Below, in pieces: positions 11,401 to 22,299 of a stretch of 64,000 nucleotides of DNA; the stretch's first letter is position 1; each line of letters begins with the position of its first letter. A program made the position numbers and the translations under genes. This DNA comes from Camellia lanceoleosa (Eukaryota; Streptophyta; Magnoliopsida; Ericales; Theaceae). The notes under the pieces were generated by a model. It searched no databases and was not told the origin of the DNA. It was given only the letters and a program-made list of their open reading frames with translations. The DNA lies in NCBI GenBank assembly GCA_025200525.1, contig CM045758.1, forward strand, positions 169,336,101-169,400,100. The letters run 5' to 3'.

Positions 11401-12021
11401 AAAGGTATAAAATTTATACAAAAAAACTTTTAAAAAATCATTGAATACAACAAAATAAGATAACGTATATAATTTTTATATTTATATATATATATATTGT
11501 ATTTGGTGAATTTAAAAAAAAATACAAAATATTATATTTCTTAAGTATATCTAGATTAGGTGTATCTGAAAAATAAAAAAATTGGTTAAAATATTAAAAA
11601 ATTCAATAAATATATATATATATATGAAAAAAAAAATCTCAATTTTTTGTGTGAGTTAAACCAAAGAAGATGATTGTTATTTTCCTTGAAATGACATGAA
11701 TAAAATATCTGTATTATTTTATTATTTTATATGTATAAAGGCTAAGGGGCAAACATGTCATTTTAATCTGATAGGAGATTAAGTGTAACTTTTTAAATGT
11801 GAAGGGAGAATCTGCATTAAATAAAAACCTCAGAGGGTGTCAGTGTAATTTACCCTAATTTTTTTTTCAACTAATCAAACTTATTCAACTTTTTTAACAA
11901 AGAATAATGATTGATCCCCTAATTTTGCACCTCCAATACCATCCCTAATAATGTAGAATTAGAGAGGTTAAAGATAAGAGGGAGAGGAGTGTAGAACCAT
12001 TTCACATGAGAGTGAATCACG

Positions 12022-12620
12022 TCATTTATATGTTATATAAGAAAAATGGGATTTGTAGCCCACAAGTTTTGTGAGAGTTCTAATATTTCAATCTTAATTT
12101 TTTAATTTTTTAATTTTAAAAAAAACATAACATTTATTAATTTCTCTCAACCAACAAGCATTTTTGACTTTTCTCATACCTACTGCCGCACCATTTTCTA
12201 CTTCTCTCATACACTATGGTTAATAATGGGATTGTTAAATTATTTTTAGAAAAAATCTAAAAAAAATTATTTATATATTAAAAGAATATCTAAAATAAAT
12301 ATAAATTGTTATTGAAAAATAACAGGTTGCAATTGCGAAAAAAAGAGAAAATAAATTATATAGAAGTAAAAAAAAATCGTTAGGAATAAATTTTTCCTTA
12401 ATTTAGTTATAAATTTTGCCCGGACATTATTTTTTAATTTTGAATAAAAACAAACATAAAATAATTGATTAGAGATATGCTACATTTACTATATTTTTTT
12501 TCCTGTATACAAAAAAAAATAAAAATAATAAATAAATAAATTTTTTTTAAAAAATCACAATTTACATATATACATATAATTGTAAATATAACTTATGTAT
12601 AGAACGGATGGAACACTAGT
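12022..12620 (+). mobile_element. short Helitron, deletion derivative of the 5453 copy
   Basis: It starts TCATTTATATGTTATATAAG and ends in CACTAGT before a T. Its left 300 bp match 5460-5870 and its right 260 bp match 7890-8133, so it equals the larger copy minus the central part. The 3' hairpin is decayed (ACTTATGTATAGAACGGATGG). The preceding base is G rather than the usual A. No coding sequence. Confidence 0.6.
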
Positions 12621-13803
12621 TAGAAGTAAAATTGAAAGGATAAAATTAAGGGAGCATCACTGTTTTAACAAATGTGAATTTCATTTAATCTTCACTACAA
12701 TTGATCTCAATCGGAAAACGGTGGGTTGTTTCAATACTTTTAGTTTTTATTTTTTTTAATAAGCTTTTTCTTTGCCCCTAAAATCAACCTAAACTGTAAC
12801 AGGTGGCTCATACTAAACAGTGCCGCATATTGTTCCCAAAAAAAATCACTAAATACAAAAATAAGCTAAAAAATATTACTTATTTTGGTCTATTTTTTTC
12901 TTTTTTGGATTTGTTTGGATTTTTTTAAAAAAATTATAATTTTTCAATCTAGAAATCTAAAACTTTTTGAATCTTTTTTTAATAAAAAAATTCACTAAAG
13001 ACGAAAAAAAGCACCCAAAAAAACAAAAAATACACTTTTCAAAACACCCCTAAAGAAAATAAGAAAATGACATTTTCAAAATAATGGGTAATATTTTGGT
13101 TTGAAATAAATAAGCTATAAATAATAATATCACTGTCTATGAAAATTTTATATTAAAACTTTATTTGTATATCACTCATTTTTTCCAATAATCGGGGCAC
13201 ACTATAAAATTTGTTGGACCTCACTTCTCCAAATAATGGATTGGATGGTGCTGTTCGGATCATGTGATCTATCATGGGGTCCCTTTTTAATGATATGAAT
13301 TGTTCATTTTATAGGAACATATTTCATCCATACAAAAAATTAGATAAATTCAACAATCGTAATATATTCAATTTATTGCATTTATCATAAAAAGAAACAT
13401 GATTTATTTTTAAAAGCACATTTGCTGTTCATTTTTTTTTGTACTCAAATGTAATAAATTGAATAAATTACAATTACTGCATCGACTTAAATTATTTTTT
13501 TTAGATGATACACACAAATAATCTTATAAAATGAATGATTTTTGTCATAAAAATAAAACATGTGGTGGATTCCATGGACGTGGAAAACAATCCAACTCAA
13601 AATTATCAGGTCATTATAATTTTTAATTTTTAAAAAAATTTTAAAATAAATATTTATTAATGTCAACGATCTTGGTCATCAAATAACAAACTTCCATTTC
13701 ATCCATGCGACTTGGATAAGATCTAAACTCGAAGCCGCCCCCATGTTTGACTAATCTGCGGAATATTAAAAGAAAAATCCAACCTTCCTTCTTCCCCCAT
13801 CAC
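12621..13803. other. AT-rich upstream region of the chitinase gene
   Basis: No gene seen. A TTGACT W-box-like site lies at about 13747 and a TTGAC core at about 13823, just downstream of the TATA box; W-boxes bind WRKY factors in defence genes. An ACGTGG core, as in G-box-like elements, lies near 13578. These short motifs may be chance in AT-rich DNA. Confidence 0.4.
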
Positions 13804-13812
13804 CTATATATA
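13804..13812 (+). promoter_or_regulatory. TATA box of the chitinase gene
   Basis: CTATATATA lies 72 bp before the start codon at 13884, leaving a leader of roughly 40-45 bp, which is normal for plant defence genes. Confidence 0.7.
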
Positions 13813-13883
13813 GGTACCCACATTGACAATCTCATAATCACACAAACTCAATTAAACAAGAACATAAAATAGAAACAAAAACA

Positions 13884-15585
13884 ATGAGGTTTTGCTTACT
13901 AGTTTTGTTTTCTATCATCTCCCTACTAGGAGCCACCACAGCACAAGAGCAATGTGGTAAGCAAGCTGGAGGAAAACTATGCCCAGGAGGGCTGTGTTGT
14001 AGCCAATTTGGGTTTTGTGGCAGCACTCCAGAGTACTGCTCTAATAACTGCCAGAGCCAATGTGGGGGATCCCCCGCCACTCCGTCAACGCCAACACCCA
14101 CTCCTAGCGGTGGTGGCGGTGACATTAGCTCTCTTATCAGCAGAGATCTCTTCAATCAGATGTTGAAGCACCGGGACGAGGCTAGTTGCCCCGGAAAAGG
14201 GTTCTACACTTATGATGCTTTTGTAGCTGCTGCCAAGTCTTTTGGGGGTTTTGGTACCACCGGGGATACTGACACTCGTAAGAGAGAGATTGCGGCCTTT
14301 CTAGCTCAAACTTCGCATGAAACTACTGGTACATTTTCACACTATTTATTTATATTATGATCGTATCGATGCATGCTATGTTTTTAAATTATTATTGATT
14401 AGATTAACATGGGTATATAGGTGGGTGGCCAAGTGCGCCAGATGGACCATATGCATGGGGATATTGCCATGTACGGGAACAAAACCCTGCTGGGGACTAT
14501 TGTAGTGCAAGTCAAGAATGGCCCTGTGCTCCTGGTAAACAATACTATGGTCGTGGTCCCATCCAAATTTCACAGTGAGTGTTTCTCTCTCTGAATTTCC
14601 CAAAAAACATAAAACAAAACGAAATTAGTTTTAAAAAAAATTAGAATGTCATATAAATTTAAACTTGTTGTGATGCAAACTAAATTTAAAATGAATTTTA
14701 TTCACACTAATTTTTTTTACAACTTTTTCTCTCAAAAAATTAAAATGAGAGAAGATTGCAGTTTACTTTTTGGACTGGAGAATTCAATATTAACATGGTT
14801 GTGGGCTTGTCTTGCACCCGTTTTGATGATTAGAACAATTTAACTTGCAAAAAATTAGTTATATATATAAAAAATTAACTTCATCGGACATTGATAACTA
14901 CTTGATTTAATACATTTAAAAAAAAAATAAAATAAACGATAAGTATGATTTCAAAAATAAATCAAAATTTTTTCTTAATACAAATTTAAAACAATCAAAT
15001 GCCTATATCTAATTAATTTATTTTTTTATATAAATGGTATCTTTGATAAATCTTATAAATTAAACAATTCAAATCATTAAAAAAAAAAATGCCTAAAATA
15101 ACCTCAGATCCATGTAAACTGAATCCTCCAATGTAAAAAGTGGACTATAGACTTCAATTAAATAATAATAATTACATACCAAGAGCTGACTTTGACCCTG
15201 ACTTGCCGTCTGCAGCAACTACAACTACGGTCCAGCTGGGAAAGCTATAGGGTCTGATCTGTTGGGCAACCCTGACTTAGTCGCAACTGACTCAACCATA
15301 TCTTTCAAGACAGCATTCTGGTTCTGGATGACACCGCAATCCCCAAAACCCTCGTGCCATGATGTCATCACGGGCAGTTGGACACCATCTAGTGCGGACA
15401 CCTCAGCGGGTCGGGTCCCTGGCTACGGTGTGATTACAAACATCATCAATGGCGGACTTGAATGTGGCAAAGGCTCTAATGCACAGGCAGAGGACCGGAT
15501 CGGATTCTATAAAAGATACTGTGACTTGTTCGGAGTGGGATATGGCAACAATCTTGATTGCAATAACCAACAACCTTTCGCATAA
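13884..15585 (+). CDS. class I chitinase (hevein domain + GH19), three exons
   Basis: Endochitinase that cleaves beta-1,4 bonds of chitin in fungal walls. Exons by splice sites and frame: 13884-14328, 14421-14574, 15216-15585, giving 322 residues. Residues 1-20 are a signal peptide ending ATTA. Residues 21-62 are a cysteine-rich hevein chitin-binding domain ([25 protein letters not shown]). A Pro/Thr/Gly hinge follows (about 63-78), then the GH19 catalytic domain. Both expected acids are present: Glu146 in SHETTGG and Glu168 in HVREQ, 22 apart as in barley chitinase (67 and 89). The [10 protein letters not shown] and NYNYGPAG signatures span the second junction. The protein ends QQPFA, without the GNGLL-type tail that sends many class I enzymes to the vacuole, so secretion to the apoplast is inferred. 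Introns are 92 and 641 bp with GT/AG ends. AATAAA-like signals follow near 15614. It appears intact. Confidence 0.95.
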
Positions 15586-16599
15586 TCTTAGATGTACACA
15601 TTTGATATATACACAAATAAATATTAATGAATAAAAGAATAAACTCCCTCGGATCAGAAATAAGTGATCATAGAGTATTCTTGTGTCACAAGATTGTACC
15701 ATGTTCTTTGATGAATGAAAAATCTACAGCATTTGGAATTGATGGGTTGTGGCTTCTTTATTTCTTTTTCTTCGTTCAGATTCAAATCTGTGCAAGATGG
15801 TCTACAGTATATACTGCACTGGGTTCTCGGCTTCTTGAATATGGAAGTTTAACTGAACATATATATACACATTTGTTAAGTTTTTAATTTTGTAAAAAGT
15901 TCACTAAAAATTACAAAAAAATAAAAATAAAAATAAACAAGAAAAAAAAAGGAGTCATGTTTTATGCTTTTTTGACAGTACCATATATACTATCATATTA
16001 GTTTGTTTATGATTATATATATGATTATTTTTAAATTTTATTTTATAATCAATCAATATGACATTAATAAACATGCCAAAAAAGCATTTTTTAGGACACA
16101 ATTAAAAGTTAATAAATAAAGTGAGATTTTGATAAAAATATAATGATCAAAGCAAGATTTCTCTAAAAAGTGTAAGAATAGTAAAGAGGTGAGAAAATTA
16201 TCACACATGACTCATATGTCAATTTTGATCAGCATAAAAAACAACTTAACTGAGAAGATAGAAGCAATTCACTATCACTATTAAAAGTAAAAAGGGTAAG
16301 GTGATTGGTGCAAGTACACGAATGCTAAATGTAATTAACTTTAAGTTTGTGTTTGATTCATGGATTTGAATAAAATTTAGAAGGAAAAAAAAGAATGTGA
16401 GTGAAATATGAATCAAATATAGTTACACTTCACACATTTTTCTCATTTCTAAATTCTTACCCAAATATAACCTAAATGTTATTTCTTGATGCTGACAATG
16501 TGAGATGGTAGCGCTTATCACTTCAAACCACATGGCATGTTTGAACCTCTACTACAATTCAAAATTAGCCTTCTTCATGTGCCATGGCACATGCCTTTT
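15586..16599. other. 3' flank and AT-rich intergenic stretch
   Basis: It contains the chitinase 3' untranslated region (AATAAA-like signals near 15614 and 15632). No gene is supported in the rest; the 15627-15887 frame has no recognisable domain. Confidence 0.5.
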
Positions 16600-17794
16600 C
16601 AATACTGGAATATGCCAAAATTTTTACCATTATTCACCAAAATTCTTTCTCGGTTAAGCACATTGGCATAGTAGGGGCTCCAATTGCCTAGCCATGGGCT
16701 TTTCAACTGGCTTCATAATGGATCCATAGTCAGGTGGTCCATGCTGAACTTGGGCACTTCAAGCTCTGTCAAGTACTCTTTCATGCAACCAAATCCAAGA
16801 GATGATGAAGAGGAAACATCCTTGATCTCAAGCTCTTGTTCTTCTTCCTCTGTCTTGAAAACAATGTCCTGTTGGGACACTGTCAGTGCCACAAAACTTT
16901 CTTGAGGGTGGTCACTGCCGTCCTGTGATGGCGGAGAAGAAGGTGTTTGATGAAATATCCTTGATTTTTCTTCTATGGCTGCCCTTTCCTCCAAAACTTT
17001 CAATGAGGTTGCTTTTCTATAAATCTTCCAGAGTACTATGTCTTGCATCCACAACATATAATCAAAATCAACATATATTGTTTTTTTTCATATTGGAAAT
17101 CAACCTATATTGTGAAAGGTTTGAACACGAGGACAATCATTTTAATAAGGGAATTGATTCATAAACAAATAACATATATACACAATATTTCACCAAAATG
17201 ATGTGACAGTATCGACAATTTTCTAATAATAAATCAATTTGATGTATATTTTAGTTTTGAAATGAATAAATCTAATAATAAAATTATGAATCCAGGTACC
17301 CGAACTGGTTCATTAGAATTATAATTTTGTTGTTATAAAATTATGAATCAATTTGTTACAATTTTGATCGATAAAATTATGTAGTTACAATTATCAATCA
17401 TTCTGATTTTTTTTTTAGGAAAGCACATCAAATTATTAGAATAGAAATCATAATGAATCCAAGTACCCAAACTGCATCGATCCAATCCAGTTTAAAAAAC
17501 CTATGGCCTAATTTTCTCATAAATAAAAGAACTAATTCAGTTGAAACTGATACATGTGAACAATCACTTATATGGAATACCTTAGGGAAGGAGGAGTTAT
17601 CTGGAAGTCTATACTCATTCATCACCCAATCGGTCTTGCACCCTTGAGGTGCTATCCCTTTATAAAAAAACCAGCGTCTTTCTAAGGCCCAGGATTTTTG
17701 TAGGGTCCGACAAGCATCGAATCAAACGGTCTGAGCCGGTTGCTTTCCAAAACCCATTTGAGTGATTCAGTTGGGCCTGCCACCATGACCATTC
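16600..17794 (-). pseudogene. NAC transcription factor pseudogene, 5' part lost
   Basis: Minus strand. NAC domains bind DNA; subdomains C to E are visible. The segment 17794-17581 encodes GFWKATGSD and GLRKTLVF, then KGIAPQG, KTDWVMNEYRLPD. It ends CCTAAG before a GTATT donor at 17580. The last exon, from about 17042, encodes DIVLWKIYRKATSLKVLEER, a Ser/Glu-rich activation tail, and SPWLGNWSPYYANVLN near the C-terminus. Breaks: one extra T in a 7-T run at about 17663-17669 shifts frame between LVF and KG; a TGA at about 16726-16728 interrupts the tail after MDHLTMDPL; the expected acceptor before GAC at 17042 reads GCAA instead of GCAG. The N-terminal subdomains A and B are missing because a copia LTR starts at 17795. 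The frameshift alone could be a sequencing error, but together these mark a dead gene. NAC identity is firm; the subgroup is not assigned. Confidence 0.85.
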
Positions 17795-18820
17795 TGTTGG
17801 TATTTTTCCATAAAAATATAAGAAAAATATATAAAATGAATTTAATAGAAATAACAAAATATATTTTATTTATTTATTTAAAGAATGAAATACAGAATAA
17901 ACTACACAACTAAATACAGAAAAACAGATTCACCGCCTCTCGATGGATGCTAAGGGTACGCCGGTGTCTATCTCCCAGGATACGACGGTCAAAACTAGCT
18001 AATGCAAAAACACCTTCTGAATAACTTCGGCGAACTTGATAATAGTTGCACTCTTTTTAACAAGAATCAAAGAATGGACTAGCAAAAGAAGATAGGACAA
18101 TTTTTTTTGGTGTAAAAAATCATCTTCAACTTTTTTTATTTTTTAATTTTTTATCTCAAAACAACATCTCCATTTTCTATCAAAAATCTCTCAAAAACTC
18201 TTCTTCTAAGTTGAAGGGGAAAGGCCCATTTTATACTTATAGGAAAGAGGTCTTAGCCATAAAGGCTACCATAAAACCTAGCATCAATGGCCATTAACTC
18301 TAGCCTTTTAGGCTAAAGTTACACAGGTGCAAAACTCCCATGTGCATAGTGATCATCAACTCTATCATCAAAAGATAAGAGTTATAAAGACTGAATATAT
18401 ATATATAATGCTATTTAAATAAACCAACTAGATAGGTCGCAAAATAGATACGAGTATTGCGTCACAACCCGATCCACACCCAATCTAAAACATATGCACA
18501 AGACAAAAGCCTAGTCTAGCATAGCACAATCTAGCCCATGCCCAAGACTAAGTCCAACACATGCACATACACAAGCCTAGGCCAGTCCATACCAAAACTA
18601 AAACTAAGTCTAATTCCAAGCCTAAGCCCAAGCCTAACTTCTATTGATGCCCACTTTATGAGACAATTCTCATTTACAACTCAATGGTTTCGGCCCATCA
18701 TTTTTATATTGTAATCTTCTCACTTGAGAGAATATAAAACCACTCAGACCTACCTCAACCGACGATTGAGTCCACTTTAATTTAGAATTAAAGTTGCCGA
18801 AAAATCATTATTTTCCAACA
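17795..18820 (-). mobile_element. 3' LTR of a minus-strand Ty1/copia element
   Basis: The LTR starts TGTTGGTATTTTTCC and ends TTTTCCAACA, with perfect TGTTGG/CCAACA ends, 1026 bp. On the minus strand the sequence just before it (18821-18833) reads TGTGTGGGGGAT, a purine-rich polypurine tract that primes plus-strand synthesis. Its outer edge abuts the truncated NAC gene. The partner 5' LTR is not seen and would lie in or beyond the N gap. Confidence 0.8.
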
Positions 18821-21512
18821 ATCCCCCACACAAATAAAATTGGCCGAATAAAGAAAAACAGACAACGCTTAACAACAAAGACTCAAAGAGAGAGCACACA
18901 GAATAACCCTGCATCAGAAAATGTTGGCCTTGAACCTTTCGTAGTGAAAGCCTATTAGATTTACTAGCTGACCAGTGAACGTGATGTCTTGAACTATTCT
19001 TCTGTTTGTGTAAATCGAGACAATAGACCTCACATAGGAGTTACTCCAACCATATTTTTGTTCTCACTGGTGTGTCCTGTTTGGCCCTAGAACATTAGCC
19101 AATTTCAGTGTGTGTTTTTGAAGAATTCAGCCTTGCTAATTCTTAAAGAAGTGGCCACACTTCGCACTCACATAGGTGACCTACACAAGGTATCTCTCTA
19201 TACCACGATTGACTATTCGTAACGCTTAGGCCTTTAAAAGTATCAGCTTAAGCTCCTACCCCACAGGGTATCACTGTATAATGGAATGGGTAAGAGGATT
19301 TACTTCCATAGCGACTCATATGTTACACTCAATTAGGTTGTCTCATGGAACCTAGATCTTGGGATCTCTAGTCAACTACGCTCGCTTTTCCATTCTGGTA
19401 ATATTCACTAAAGGCTTTAACCCCATTCCTCTTGACAACTTCGTACTAACTCTCTATTTAACCCTTAGGTTAACGGATCCATAATAACTTCCTTAAACTC
19501 TATATAGTCTATAGTGACAACACACAAGAGTAGTCATTATATGGAACTATGTTTTCGATTTAAATGTCTAGACCTTTCATTATACACGTATTACTCTGTG
19601 CTTTACCAATACTTAATTGGTTGTCGCAAAGCATACAAAATTACTAGCACAAGTTTCGATCAACATAGAATATTCTCAAGAAAACAGCAAAGTCATTCAG
19701 CTACTTCGGTTGCTTTATCTAAATCACTAAACTCCGATTCCATCATTGATCTTGTGATACACATTTGCTTGGAAAATTTTCAAGACATAGCTACACCTTC
19801 AATACTGAAAACAAATCCATTAATGGATTTGTAGTCTTTATATCAGATATCTAGGTGACGTCATTGTACCCTTCTAGTACAATTGGGCATCTTGGATGAT
19901 GCAACCCATAATCCCGACTTAATTGTAAGTACCTTAGTACTTGCACAAACACCCTCTAAAGATAGGCATTGGGATTACTCGTGTATCTACTTAGCCAACT
20001 AACTGAGTAGGCTATACTCGGCCTTGTACAACTCATCGACATACTTCAAACTTCTAATGACCCGAGAATATGCTAGTTGAAATTCATTTTTACCATTATT
20101 CTCGCCAAATGTAGGCTCAAGTCTCGATGTCCTCGACACACTTGTATCTCGATTTATATTTCTCAAGACTCAAAACATGAGACTAAGAAAATATAACACC
20201 ATCGATGTCCCGAAATCTTGATACCCGTAATCACACCGCAATACCCATATCTTTTATGTCAAACTTAAAGTTTAACAACTTCTTGGTAATTGTGAACATC
20301 TTCTCATAATTACCAATCGTACAGATACAAACTGACATATCTATTTGTCAGTGTCTTTGACATCCACACATTTGTCAATATTTGTTTTATTTAAAACCTA
20401 ATTGACAATATAGTGTAGTGAAATTTCTCATACCATTATTCCTGCTTGTTTCAAATCATATAATGATTTCTCAAGCTTACAGACAACCAACAAATCCTTC
20501 AGGTTGTTCCATAAAGATTTATTCAATTAAATCTTCATATAGGAAAACTATCTGAACATTCATCTTGATGTATCTCCAGGCTTCGCACAATTGTAATCAC
20601 ACTCACTATAGCTAGTGACCACGTATCAAAGTAATCCATGCATTCTCTTTGCCAGTATCCTTTGATAACAAGCTTATCTCATCGGCTTTCATTTACTTGC
20701 ATCCCAAGGCTTACTACCTATACAAGATAAAGTTAAATTAATAACTTATTACTAGAGAAATCACAACTTCAAAGAAGCTTTTAAACTCACTAGCCACTAT
20801 ATAGGTTTAAGAAGATTAGACAAAAGAACTTTAAAGTCCTAGTCTTTTAACATCTTCTAGGCTCATCTTTTTTTCTCATGAAATCGTTTCCTCAATTTCA
20901 TGATGGTATTCTTGTGTAAATTTGAATATCGATTTATCCACAAGAAAACCGATATGCACTACTATATTGTGCATAATCAAGGAACACAAAGTCAACGGAT
21001 TTTTAATGTTATTCTACCCACTTGGGTTTAGGTATTGTCACTTTTTGCATGACACCCCCGTATTTGTAAAATTTATATGAACGCTTTCGGCCTTTCCAAA
21101 AATTCATGCAAGGTCTTTAAGCAATTCCTTGTGTCACAATGATTATGAGACTCTCATAATCATATCACAGAAAATACATTCTCAGACCGTCATCAACTGA
21201 ATTAGGTCTCTTCCAAATTCAAGGCACCAAACAAATATGGTCCTACATGTCACTTTGAAGTCAATAGCCTTACTATTTGGAATCACAAACCTAGTGATCA
21301 ATAGTCTACTATTCAAACTTCATAACATGGCGAGTCTTATCACTACTTAATCACTAATTTCTCATCATGTAATCGAGACTTTCTTACTACTAGGAACCAC
21401 AATGTCTTAAATGTGATCAGTGGTCACTTTCATTACTAGGAATCATCATATCTTGACATATGATCAGTAGCCTCTCCACTACTAGGAACCATCATGTCTG
21501 AACATGTAATCA
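18821..21512 (-). mobile_element. decayed Ty1/copia internal region (3' part of pol)
   Basis: Read on the minus strand, stops are frequent but copia landmarks remain. Around 20930-21000 there is an LDYAQYSSAYRF phrase, matching the C-terminal part of copia integrase-type polyproteins. Around 20590-20640 there is a decayed DYFDTWSP phrase of the reverse transcriptase N-terminus. Around 20440-20530 there are the NLYG...PEG and KLEKSLYDLKQA phrases of the RT palm. The 18830-19900 part is non-coding 3' DNA. Between 21360 and 21512 a degenerate repeat of about 45-60 bp (ACTAGGAACCATCATGTC variants) appears. A gypsy element interrupts the sequence at 21513; it resumes at 36577. Confidence 0.65.
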
Positions 21513-22264
21513 TGTTGGCTATATATTTTGTATAGGCCAATCGAAACTTAACACGTGGCACGTAAAGGGTAATTTGGGGAGTTAATGCAAGTCTCCAATC
21601 AGTGACAGACACGTGGTAGTTCATATTGGTAATTGTGGGTCTGCATCGCATGGAAGCAGTTAGAATGCTTGAGGTGACGTAGCCCAACAGTTACTCACAA
21701 TTCAAATTCAAATTCAACTTCAAGACGGAAGCCCAATTGCAAGGCGGACATCATGGGAGCAGATGGTTTAGGGCCATAACTAATGATTATGGAAGAGCGT
21801 TTCGACGGTTAGAAGTTTACTTCGACGGTTACAATTGGAGAGTATAAAAAGAAGAGAAGATCAACAGAAGAGGGACCCAGACTCAGATCCAAAAACCAGT
21901 CGTGTACTTTATATTTTTCTTTCTAGTCATTACATTTCCAGTTCTTTAATTCTTATACTATACTTTATTTCCTAGGAGTAGTTTCAAGTAGTTGCTGTTG
22001 TAAACCTTTTCAAGATTGGGTCATTTCATTGTAAATTCTTATTTACTTAATGAAATTCAGTTTCTGAACTATTTTGTATCTGTAATCATCTCAGAAGTTT
22101 CTTCTAAACAAGCCACCAGTAAAAGTCCTCTTCATTGAGGTTGAAAGAACTTCAACATACTTTTCTGATAATTGGTTGACAATTAAAATTCTGTGAACTT
22201 ATTGATCTTTGTTGGCATGTTCTAATTTACACAATTAACTTTCGAAAGCCAAAAAAAGCCAACA
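21513..22264 (+). repeat. 5' LTR of gypsy element 1
   Basis: 752 bp, starting TGTTGGCTATATATTTTG and ending AAAGCCAACA. A TATA box (AGTATAAAAAG) lies at about 21841. The downstream TTTTTGGCATGCCTAGTGGG at about 22271 is in the primer-binding position; I could not assign the tRNA. Confidence 0.85.
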
Positions 22265-22299
22265 TGTATTTTTTGGCATGCCTAGTGGGACCCTTAAAA

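Larger units (their letters stand above)
8437..11855. mobile_element. Mutator-like inverted-repeat element with foreign inserts
   Basis: The left end GGGTAAATTACATTGACAC pairs with the right end, whose complement reads GGGTAAATTACACTGACAC. Similarity runs about 75-80 bp, including TCTGAG(G/A)TTTTT and the TTACA following the poly-A tract. The 9 bases TAATTTTTT flank it on both sides (8428-8436 and 11856-11864). The duplication is perfect but low in complexity, so chance is possible. Interior material (8782-11400) looks LTR-derived, so this small element was probably enlarged by later insertions. No transposase seen. Confidence 0.6.

Noticed and set aside
17453..17647. Plus-strand ORF of 64 codons
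   Set aside because: Shadow of the NAC exon on the minus strand.
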